The notes below the pieces were generated by a model that worked only from the letters and a program-made list of their open reading frames with translations, was not told the DNA's origin and searched no databases. This document shows, piece by piece, positions 54,882 through 63,582 of a stretch of 64,000 nucleotides of DNA. The stretch is from Ilex aquifolium (lineage: Eukaryota; Streptophyta; Magnoliopsida; Aquifoliales; Aquifoliaceae). The translations under genes were made by a program, and so were the position numbers. Location of the stretch: contig OX637393.1 of the NCBI GenBank assembly GCA_951799425.1, positions 22,795,744-22,859,743 of the forward strand, given 5' to 3'. The stretch's first letter is position 1, and each line of letters begins with the position of its first letter.

Positions 54882-57383
54882 TCAATCGGGCTTAAGTTCC
54901 CAAGTAGAGTTTCTTACATTCCCTGATACTTTCGGCGAAGAATTTAACAAATCAGCATAAAATTGTATCTCAGGATTTCCATTATCAACAACAGAATTAA
55001 TTAAACAGACTTGTAGAAGGTCAGAATAAGAAGAGGTGTTAATTTTCTCCTCTACAATCTTATCAATTTCATCTACCTCACAAATTTCTTCCTCCTCACC
55101 TGGGTGCTTTATCACATTAAAGATGTTCAATTCACTGGTCATATTTCCAAATGAAAGCTTCATGACTCCATTCCTACAATTTATCAATGCATTTGATGTA
55201 GCTAGGAATGGTCTACCTAGAATAAGAGGTATGTATTGAGATGCATACATCTGACAACTTGGTTCCGTGTCTATAACAATAAAATCTGCTGGAAAATAGA
55301 ATTGATCCACTTGGACAATAACATCTTCCACAATTCCTCTTGGAATTTTTATTGATCGGTCTGCTAATTGTAGTTTAATATTGGAAGGTTTTAACTCACT
55401 TAGTCCTAGTTGTGTATAGACTGAATATGACATTAAATTACAACTGGATCCAAGATCTAACAGAGCTTGTTCAATTTGAAAATTTCCAATAAGACATGAA
55501 ACTGTAGGGCTACCCGGATCTTTGTACTTAAGAAGTGTATCATGTTGTATTATATTTACTTGTTCAGTTGCAAATGCTTTCTTTGGTACATTAGTTCTTC
55601 TTTTTATTGTGCAAAGATCTTTTAGGAATTTAGCATAAACTGGAACTCTTTTTATTGCATCTAATAATGGAATATTAATCTTTACCTGTTTAAATAGCTC
55701 GAGAATATCAGATTGATCTTTTTCAGTTTGAAGTTGCTTGACTCTTTGAGGGAAAGGTAAAGGGATAGGATATGGCGGATCTTTTTCACTTTGTACTCCT
55801 GGTTGCTTTTTGATTAAAGGTTCAGATTCAAGTGGTTCGTTTACAGGAATTGACTCACGTATTTTCTTTGAAATCTTAGGTTTGATGGTTTTATTTATGA
55901 TTTTCCCACTTCTCAGCGTTGTAATAGATTGTACTTGGCTTGGGGAAGGATCAGAAGTCACAGAATTAATTTGATTTTGATTCTGTGGAGGTTTTGGTTG
56001 GGAGGGAAATTTTCCTTTTTCTGGTATACTCAAGGACTGGGTCAACTTTGCAAGATGACTCTTAATATCTTCAATACTCTGGGAAGTTTGAGCTTTAAAA
56101 TCATTAAATGCTTGAGTTGTTTGAGTATTAAAACTCATTTGACTTTGAATAAATTGATTCATAGTATCTTCCAGAGCTCTTCTTTGAGGAGGTTGATAAG
56201 GTTGGTACTGTTGTTGATTTTGTGGCTGTGGTGGACCTTGTGTTTGATTTGTAGGTTGTGTATTTCTCCAACTAAAATTCGGATGATTTCTCCATCCTGG
56301 ATTGTAAGTTTCAGAATATGGATTTGAATATGGTTTATTATAAGTTGGAACAGCATTTGATTGTTCAATTAAAACTTCTTTAAAGGCAGGTATAGTTGGA
56401 CATTCCCCAGCAGGATGTCCTGACAACGCACAAATTTCACACACTTGATCAGTAGAGGTTACAACAGATACTTGTTTAAGTTTTTTCATTTCTAAGGCTT
56501 CTAGTTTTCGAGATAAACTAGCCATTTTAGCTCTTAGATCATCATCTTCTTTTAATACATATTTTCCTCTTTCAGATGTAGATGGCTTATTTTCTATTAT
56601 GTTAGACGAAGTCGAGTCCCACATTTGGGAACTTTCCGAAATAGTATCGAAGAATTGGAATGCTTCTTCGGGTCTTTTATTCATGAACTCCCCCTGTGCC
56701 ATCATTTCAACAAACTGTCGCATTGCAGATGGGAGTGCATCATAAAAGAATCCGACTAAGGTCCAATCTTCGAATGCATGATGTGGACAGGCTTGGAGAA
56801 GATCTTTGAATCTTTCCCAGCATTGATAAAAAGTTTCATTTTCTTTTACAGAAAAGTTCATGATTTGACGTCTTAACGTGTTAGTACGATGTATAGGAAA
56901 GAACTTTTTAAAGAACTCAGTCTGTAAAGTTTGCCAATTTGTGATGGAGTTGGCTCTTAAGGAGTTAAACCATAGTTTAGCTTTATCTTTTAATGAAAAA
57001 GGAAAAAGTTTTAATTTAATCATTTCAGAACTATCTTGCAAAGTTCCACAGACTTCTTCAAATTCTTTCATATGAACATAAGGATTTTCATCTTCCAAAC
57101 CATGGAACTGTGGTAGTAGTTGTATTGTTCCTGGCTTGATATTAATATTTGGAGCGTCTGTTGGAAAAGCAAAACATGATGGAACATTAGTTCTAGTAGG
57201 ATGTAAATATTCTCTTAACGGTCTAGTATTTTGAACTATTTCCTGTTCTCTAGCCTCTTCCTCCCTAGGTTCGTTTTGAGCCATACTTAATTCAAACGAT
57301 TCTTGTGTAGGTGCAGATGAAGAAGATGAGGAAGATGAAGGAGTTGACTGATTTACATAACCTACTGATGAATGAACAGACAT
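54882..57383 (-). CDS. H: gag-protease
   Basis: 833 codons, open. A Ser-rich start (residues 15-25) is followed by Athila gag landmarks at about residues 55-270: REYLHPTRTNVPSC, LPQFHGLEDENPYVHMKEFE, KLKLFPFSLKDKAKLWFNSL, FFYDALPSAMRQFVEMM. A knuckle-like CEICALSGHPAGEC lies near 315-330. A Gln/Pro-rich linker follows, and then a retropepsin from about residue 600 (LLDLGSSCNLMSYSVY near 640; FYFPADFIVIDTEPSCQMYA; PLILGRPFLATSNALINC). The ORF ends after the protease with no reverse transcriptase in any frame downstream. The product should form particles and process itself, while polymerase and integrase would have to come from a relative. Confidence 0.9.
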   Translation of the reverse strand: MSVHSSVGYVNQSTPSSSSSSSSAPTQESFELSMAQNEPREEEAREQEIVQNTRPLREYLHPTRTNVPSCFAFPTDAPNINIKPGTIQLLPQFHGLEDENPYVHMKEFEEVCGTLQDSSEMIKLKLFPFSLKDKAKLWFNSLRANSITNWQTLQTEFFKKFFPIHRTNTLRRQIMNFSVKENETFYQCWERFKDLLQACPHHAFEDWTLVGFFYDALPSAMRQFVEMMAQGEFMNKRPEEAFQFFDTISESSQMWDSTSSNIIENKPSTSERGKYVLKEDDDLRAKMASLSRKLEALEMKKLKQVSVVTSTDQVCEICALSGHPAGECPTIPAFKEVLIEQSNAVPTYNKPYSNPYSETYNPGWRNHPNFSWRNTQPTNQTQGPPQPQNQQQYQPYQPPQRRALEDTMNQFIQSQMSFNTQTTQAFNDFKAQTSQSIEDIKSHLAKLTQSLSIPEKGKFPSQPKPPQNQNQINSVTSDPSPSQVQSITTLRSGKIINKTIKPKISKKIRESIPVNEPLESEPLIKKQPGVQSEKDPPYPIPLPFPQRVKQLQTEKDQSDILELFKQVKINIPLLDAIKRVPVYAKFLKDLCTIKRRTNVPKKAFATEQVNIIQHDTLLKYKDPGSPTVSCLIGNFQIEQALLDLGSSCNLMSYSVYTQLGLSELKPSNIKLQLADRSIKIPRGIVEDVIVQVDQFYFPADFIVIDTEPSCQMYASQYIPLILGRPFLATSNALINCRNGVMKLSFGNMTSELNIFNVIKHPGEEEEICEVDEIDKIVEEKINTSSYSDLLQVCLINSVVDNGNPEIQFYADLLNSSPKVSGNVRNSTWELKPD

Positions 57384-57424
57384 AGACTATTAAAAACAAA
57401 CTATAAACATTTATAACAAACAAA

Positions 57425-57516
57425 CAAATAAAATTTTTTTTTTTTTATTTTTTTATTTTTTTTATTTTTTTATTTTTTTATTTTTTTATTTTTTTATTTT
57501 TTTATTTTTTTTTTTT
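57425..57516 (-). repeat. H: A-rich leader with 7-8 nt period
   Basis: On the minus strand, repeated runs of six to eight A broken by single T, between the primer site and the gag start. Confidence 0.9.
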
Positions 57517-57530
57517 CCAATTACCTTAAC

Positions 57531-57548
57531 TCCCCGGCAACGGCGCCA
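57531..57548 (-). other. H: primer binding site (tRNA-Asp)
   Basis: TGGCGCCGTTGCCGGGGA on the minus strand, a perfect match to the complement of the plant tRNA-Asp 3' end, 6 bp from the 5' LTR. Confidence 0.92.
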
Positions 57549-57554
57549 AAAACT

Positions 57555-59419
57555 TGATTCGCACTTTTTAGTGTGTCAGAATTATATTATTATATTACAC
57601 CCAAGTATAAGTGGTCGAATTGTAGTTTTCTTGGTTTCTGAGTCCAAGTATCGATCCCACAGAGAGTTTTAGTAATTAAAATAAAATAAAATAAATAAAA
57701 TAAAAATAAAGCAATAAAAAGGTTGTTTGGAGTAGTTTGATGTTTGATTGCTTGTGGTGTGAGCTTAGTCTAATGACGGTGTTAAAAACTTGATTCTAAA
57801 ACAACAGGTGGAATAAAGGTGCAGAAATAAAATGCGTAAGTAAAACAGATTAATGACAGAAATATAAAAGATATCCTTCAGTTCAAGGATCCCACATGGT
57901 TTACATCGGTCTTGTTACGGAATTGCTACCTCACATCAGTTAACTTCCATTTTACTGGCAAGCTAACCGGCAGGTCTGATGTATATATATATTATAACAC
58001 AGCTGCTTCTTAGGCTACACTGGGTATATTTATGTCAAATGATTAACCCAAGCAAACCAGAAGGACAAGCCATTCATGAGGAATACTTGAGTTATTCACT
58101 TGATCTCATGATTGCAAATACGTATATATATATAATAAACCATAACACAGCTGCTTCTTAGGCTACACCGGTGGTAATATATAGCACAGTTGCTTCTTAG
58201 GCTACACTGGGCTTAGATGTTCCAATTGATTAATTCAAGTAAAATCCGCAGGTGGTACAGACTATCTTTCGGCGACTTGTCAGGTCAACCGGTGGTAGTT
58301 AATCATAATACAGCTGCTTCTTAGGCTACACTGTATTTAGATATATCACCCAGAAAGTGAAGTTACTTGAGCGGCATACTTGAATTATTCAATAGGTTAT
58401 CTTGTAATATTTATATATATATATATATAGACAGTAGAACTTCCTCAGCGTTCCAGTGTAGGACTAGCCATACTGAGAGGATCACCGGGGTTATTCCAGC
58501 AGGCAATATTATTATATATATAGTAATACCAGGCGTCAGTGGAACTTCCTCAGCATTTCGGTGGAAACGCCGGGGTCATTCTAGCTGGCCCGTCTTGTAT
58601 ATATAATAAACGTATACATAAAACATCAGCAATTCCAAAAACAGATCAATATTATACATGTGTTCCCCTCGAACCGGAGGATATACGGAACTACTCACGC
58701 TCCATTGCTATAGACAAGCAAGGAGAGCTAGCAGTTGTCATTACAGCAAAAAGGAAAGTGCGGAATTTAAATGTCTTTCGCAGGGAACGATTGAAACACA
58801 GCCACTCTTATAATCGGTTAAGATGAAAAAGTGGCGGCAGTTCAACTATTCGAATTGAAAGCTATACAAAAACTATAAAAGTACAGGACTTAGGACTGAA
58901 AGATAACACGGACCGGAGTGTATTTTCTCTTCTCTTTTCTTTCTCTCTTTTTCTCTCTTCAGAATTCAGAACTTCAGAATCTCTCTCTCAGAACTCTCTG
59001 TTTCTTTCTTTGTTTCTGCCTCAGTCCGGCCGTAGGAAATGCAGAAGAAGCTGCAGTATTTATAGGCAAATGAAGGCAAGTGGGGGAAGAGATCAGGGTA
59101 AGTCTGACAGGGGTGACCGTCCGGACGGCAGTCCCACCGTCCGGACGGTGGTGCTTTGCTGGAAACGGCCACTTGCATGCATGCTGAGTCTTCACGTTGG
59201 GTAATTACACTTTGGCCTTTATTCTTTGCATTTCCTTGACATTGCTCCCTTGGTCTTGCGTTATTTCGGCATTTGTCCTGCAACTTTCAGATAAAATGTT
59301 ATAACTAGTATTATTCCCGCACAAACCCTAATTCACTCTAACTACTAATTTTTAGTGCGTTTATTATACTAATTCAAGTTTTTTGATTTTTTAATTTATA
59401 CACAATTTAGGGTTAATCA
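57555..59419 (-). mobile_element. H: 5' LTR
   Basis: 1,865 bp, almost identical to 48546-50517 apart from one tandem unit, a small TA-length change and about three substitutions. TATA box (minus) at 59057-59064. CCGTCCGGACGG pair at 59116-59149. Confidence 0.92.
59116..59149. repeat. CCGTCCGGACGG palindrome pair in H 5' LTR
   Basis: Same pair as at 50214-50247, 20 bp apart, about 52 bp upstream of the minus-strand TATA box. Confidence 0.95.
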
Positions 59420-59424
59420 AATAC
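59420..59424. repeat. H: target site duplication, right
   Basis: AATAC, matching 48541-48545. Confidence 0.93.
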
Positions 59425-60424
59425 CCATTTTAAAAGCTTGAAAATGAAAAACTCAATACAACAATGGTAGAATCTAAAATGTGTAACTAATCTTGCAATG
59501 CACTTGAAATAAATGACATTAAAGGTAATAAATGAAGCTTACAAACGTCTTACAGAAGATTACAAGTGAAATGGGTGGAAGAAATTCAAAAATCTAAGTT
59601 TTCTCTCCCTAAAACTGTCTCTTCTTCCTTGAGCTTCTCTCTCTACAATGCTCTACAACCTGAATAATGTGAAATGTAGCTAGCCTTTTCATCCATGGAG
59701 ATCCCCCTAGGTGTGTGACAGACCTCCCATCCATAGGAGGCTGAGTTGATAGCTTTGGGCAGGCTAGGACAGGCCTACCATGCACTTCCCAGGCTTCCCT
59801 CTTCTCTCTCCTCCTCATTAATGCTTGAGCCTTCAAAGTCCAAGCCTAGGTGTGGGGAAGCATGTAGATGTGTAAGGGATGTCAGGGGACAAGTGGGAGA
59901 ATGATAGGTGGGACCCCCAAGTGGCAAAGCTTGAGTTGTAGGCTGTCAAGCAATTCTGGGCAAAACCTTCCGGAAGGTTGATGGAAACCTTCTGGAAGGT
60001 TTATGCAGGAACAGAGAAGAAAGCTGTCCAGTGGCCCAAACCTTCCGGAAGGTCGATGCGAACCTTCCGGAAGGTTTATTCCAGAAGACAAAACCTTTCG
60101 GAAGGTCTTGGCAGGGCATTAGACAGTTCAAAGTACAGACCTTCCGGAAGGTTTGTGACCCAACCTTCTGGAAGGTTTTCATCCAATTTGCCTTTTTCTT
60201 GGTTTCTTCACCTTCCAATCCTTCCTTTAAGCTATTCCTTCAACTCCATTGTCTTTAAGCACTTCAATGGGGGCTTAACTCAAGCCATTTGTAATTCTTC
60301 ACCTACATTCACACAAGATTTCATTAAAGAAAAGATTAAACGCATTTCTCCCCAAATTCACAACAAAAGCAAGTATAAAAGGGCATAACAAGCATATAAA
60401 CTATGCAATATTTTGTGCTAATCA
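59425..60424 (-). mobile_element. E: 5' LTR, outer piece
   Basis: On the minus strand it starts TGATTAGCACAAAATATTGC at 60424 and follows the A 3' LTR (8491 onward) closely, including TATACTTGCTTTTGTTG and GAAGAAACCAAGAAAAA before the cassette. Confidence 0.9.
59966..60175. repeat. CCTTCCGGAAGG cassette in E 5' LTR
   Basis: Copies start at 59966 and 59988, 60041 and 60063, 60094, and 60140 and 60164. Pairs are 22-24 bp apart. Spacers have GTCCAGTGG and ATTCCAGAAG. Confidence 0.93.
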
Positions 60425-60500
60425 AGCACAAAATATGATAAAAAAACTCATATATGATCAATCACAACTAAAAACGAGAGTAGATTAATTTAACTAAACA
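60425..60500. other. E right target duplication and right piece of Q
   Basis: AGCAC at 60425-60429 is E's right duplication. The remaining 71 bp are AT-rich and continue the LTR-like fragment Q, cut by P at 60501. Confidence 0.55.
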
Positions 60501-61552
60501 TGTGACGCCCCAAAAACCAGAGGTCCTTTGTCAACTCGTTGATTACCCATCAACCCGCGGAATACCCGTGGATACCGTGTAACTCGATATCACGCCATTA
60601 TGCCCCATTTACAAGGATCCATAATTTAACAAAATTCGGGCAGAATCTCCTTTGTGCGGGGAGCTCTACCCAAAACACAACCTGCACAATTATACAATAT
60701 TGACCACACCGGGTCCATTTATCCATACTCATTGACCACACCGGGTCCATTTATAACCATCCAATACATGCATAATGAAGTTTTTCAAACAAAATATAGT
60801 CCACGTAAGTTCGGTTACAGTCCCTTTCATAAAATAACATGCCAAAGCTAGATTTCTCCAAAAGTTTTACAAAATGAGTTATAAAAGCCACAAGTCAGCT
60901 TTCTTCACCCTTGAGGCTCTAAAGGTGAGCCATCCACGGGCGTATATCTCGCACCTGAAATATTTTCTGGTATAGGGTGAGCCACGCTCAATAGGGTATC
61001 TCCTGCAGAGGCTACTCCCCAACCTAAGTGCGTATGAAATGTGCACATGCAACAATCAACAACCATTATCCATTCCAGACAAAAACATGTAATTCAAGAT
61101 GGGAATTCTACCATGTCATATCATGATATGAGATGATACTCACTCATGCACTTTAACCCAAGCCCTCACCGGCTCCCACCTCACAATGCAATGCCAATGT
61201 ATGATAAATCCGTCATTGATGAAATACATCCAATGATCATTTTGAAATAAAAGTCATGTGTTTATAAAACATGATCATTGTTGGATGCTACCCATCGAAT
61301 GACTATTTTATTTATAAAACAAAATCTTGTGTCTTTGTTGGGTAGCGGATCTTCGGAGTTTCACCGCCGGTTCCGCACACCATTACACTTTTTTGGAATT
61401 TCACCACCGGAAAGTGTCTGAACCAAGTAGCCGAGTTTTTCACCCGAGGACGAATCTAGCCCTTCTTGATATACCCGACACAAGTTTTTCATGCAACCAT
61501 GCGACTCAAGGGGATCTTCGATCCAACCTCCCCGAGTCCACTTATTAACCAC
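60501..61552 (-). mobile_element. Tekay-type LTR P (F family), interrupted by M
   Basis: The + strand reads TGTGACGCCCC and then follows the F LTR: CATCAACCCGCGGAAT, GTGAGCCACGCTCAATAGGG, GGCTACTCCCCAACCTA, GGGTAGCGGATCTTCGGAG, ACCCGACACAAGTTTTTC. Stops at M. No coding sequence. Orientation as F. Confidence 0.85.
60699..60754. repeat. P: two direct repeats at the cassette position
   Basis: ATTGACCACACCGGGTCCAT occurs at 60699 and 60731, 32 bp apart, where F, L1 and L2 have their palindromes. The unit is only an imperfect palindrome. Confidence 0.85.
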
Positions 61553-62265
61553 TGATTAGCACAAAACTTTGCATATTCTAAGTGCTAATCATCCAATGTT
61601 TAATTGTGTTTGGGGGTTAATAGATTGGAGTTGTTTTATTATTGTGCTTAATGATGATTTTTGGTGTTTGCAGAAGAAGAGCGCTAAATGAGGCTTATTA
61701 AAGCTTTTCCAAAGGAGTTGAGGCAAATGAGGATGAAAGAATGGCTAAAGAGTAGCTCAGGAGTGAAGAAATCAGAAAAATCAGACAAAGCAGCAGAAGA
61801 GTACCGGTACGCAGTACCGGTACGGTCCAGCCTCTGGAGTTCGGGGTACCGGTACTGCGTACCGGTACGGTTTGCTATTCCTGCCCCAAGTTCTGTAACT
61901 CAAGCCAGCTGTTTTTGAGGGACCCACCAATCATTCTCCCACATATCCCTGACCCCTCCATCACATTGTACAATCTCTCAGCACTTTCCATCTGACTTTG
62001 GAGGCTGGAATGTTAAATGAAGAGAGTGAAGAAGAAGCAGCTGGGTGTGCAGGCTAGCTCTGCACTACCCTGTCCAGCTTGTCCCCCTTTGACCCCTAAG
62101 GATTGAGGCTCACATCAGAGAGCTAGGGAGGAGATTAGGGGACGTTTTTTGAGGGAAAGAGCTCTCCAGGATGGATATTCAGCCATTATGCAGAGATAGA
62201 TAGATATAGAGAGAGAAAGTATGGAGAAGATGATGAATAGTATCTAGAGAGATAAACTTGAGATT
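61553..62265 (+). mobile_element. M-type Athila LTR fragment
   Basis: TGATTAGCACAAAACTTTGC start with the 10-bp inverted repeat GTGCTAATCA at 61582-61591. Backbone like the A and E LTRs: GTGAAGAAATCAGAAAAAT before the cassette, CTGTAACTCAAGCCAGC and CATTCTCCCACAT after it, and a GAGAGAGAAA region at the end. No coding region. The right edge is approximate. Confidence 0.75.
61801..61868. repeat. GTACCGGTAC cassette in M, two pairs
   Basis: Copies start at 61801, 61814, 61846 and 61859, 13 bp apart in pairs and 45 bp between pairs. The spacer has CCTCTGGAGTTC. Confidence 0.95.
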
Positions 62266-63095
62266 TTACCAAAATATCATATATATAACTTTTGAAATAA
62301 AACAGTGACAGTTTATCAGATCTCAAGTTTACGTAGTAGCAATAAATTAAATGAAGAAGTAAAACCAACTTTCAGATAACAAACCATTACCAATATTGTA
62401 TCTCAGGTATATAGTAAGACTTCGAATGAATACACACATTGAGAATATCCTGCCCCCCACACACACACCCAATTCTCGCAAGGATACACAACTTTAGGAA
62501 GGGCATATACCGACGCATTGGCAGTGATGAATCAAACCTAGGAATAGTATATTAGCCCTCAGCCTTAATACCCGTGAGCGAATAGTGGTTTGGTCCTCGC
62601 AATGCCCCAACCCCACTACGAGTGATAAGGAACCTTCAAACTCACTTGGAGTAAGAAACGCATCTACCCACTCTACGATACCCGTTCAACGGTCACCCAT
62701 GTTCATCAAAACATCTACACAAGAGATACAATACCAAACAAGTTCACCAAATCACAGGTAAACCAAGAACCATAATTCCACAAGTATTTTTCCAACATAA
62801 CAACTTAAGAAAATATGCAAGAGATCATTAAGAAATATAATTTTATTGTTCAAACAAAACACTAGAGCTTTTAAATCAAGAACAATGGAATATCAAGGGT
62901 AAAACCTATATTTCTTGAAATCTAGAGTTTTGATAACAAGAACAAGAGTTTTTATGGCTATCAAACGACAACCTTATTCAAGAGCATATATGATTTGCAA
63001 GAAAACTAAGAAACAATGATTTCATAACATACATATATGATTTAGAATCAAAACATAACCCATATCCTCAATGAACAAATTTAGGAAGAAACCTT
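62266..63095 (-). mobile_element. G-like LTR fragment N
   Basis: On the minus strand it aligns, with many changes, to G LTR about 18290-18950: GTTTCTTCCTA and CATTGAGG blocks, ATCGTAGAGTG, CTCGTAGTGGGGTTG, AAACCACTAT, ATACTATTCCTAGG, CATCACTGCCA. Old and truncated at both ends. Confidence 0.7.
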
Positions 63096-63277
63096 TGATG
63101 TATAGTTAAAAGTTACATCTTTCTATGCCTTTATAAGATTAATTATGCTTTGATGGTATTTAAATGATGACATTTTAGGATAAATAAAGTACAAGGGCTT
63201 AAAGGCAACTTCATCACTTTTTCAAGAGTATATAGGTGTTTTTAAGGAGAATTCAAGAAAGAGGAAACAAGCTTTAA

Positions 63278-63470
63278 CGTTCGAACGCCATTCCACGTTC
63301 GAACACAATATTGGACTCATTCAAGATCTTTAGGAAGCTTCTAGGGAGATGACACGAGGCTTGCTACTTGAAAAAGCTGCATTATCAACCACGTTCGAAC
63401 TTCATCAACGTTCGAACGAACTACAAAGAATAAATTTTTTTACGTTCGAACGCCAAGTAACGTTCTAGCG
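63278..63470. repeat. CGTTCGAACG cassette in K, three pairs
   Basis: Starts at 63278 and 63296 (18 bp), 63392 and 63409 (17 bp), and 63443 and 63461 (18 bp, last one degenerate). Confidence 0.93.
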
Positions 63471-63574
63471 TAAACCCCGGACAGGATGCAGGCAAAGAAG
63501 ATTTCCATCCGGATTTTGTGGCATAGGCTTGGACTTTAAGCACATACGTATGTCCTTTACCTCCCTCCCTTGTC

Positions 63575-63582
63575 TATAAATA
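63575..63582 (+). promoter_or_regulatory. TATA box of K-type LTR
   Basis: TATAAATA in the context TGTCTATAAATACCATC, about 105 bp after the last palindrome. Confidence 0.7.

Larger units (their letters stand above)
48546..59419 (-). mobile_element. young non-autonomous Athila-like element H
   Basis: 10,874 bp with TGATTCGCAC to GGTTAATCA LTRs (+ reading), AATAC duplications, a tRNA-Asp primer site and a polypurine tract. The internal region holds gag-protease, a carlavirus-like nucleic-acid-binding ORF and an Athila-type third ORF, but no reverse transcriptase or integrase. The LTRs differ by about three substitutions plus one tandem-unit difference, which puts the insertion at roughly 0.1 million years or less at usual plant rates. 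It was presumably mobilised by enzymes from another element. Confidence 0.92.
27777..60424 (-). mobile_element. Athila-type LTR retrotransposon E, host of F and H (broken)
   Basis: Read on the minus strand the element starts TGATTAGCAC at 60424 and ends GTCAAGCA at 27777, flanked by AGCAC duplications. Without F and H and their duplications it is about 8.7 kb. It has a tRNA-Asp-type primer site next to the 5' LTR, gag, protease, reverse transcriptase, RNase H and integrase remnants. The 3' part, including the third ORF and part of the 3' LTR, is missing. Broken at several to about ten places. Both F and H lie in its 5' LTR, so it is older than both. Confidence 0.9.

Noticed and set aside
54634-54885. 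Hydrophobic 83-residue ORF between gag-protease and the virus-like ORF in H
   Set aside because: It needs a TTG start, is AT-driven in composition and has no family pattern. A small membrane protein cannot be excluded, but there is no support.
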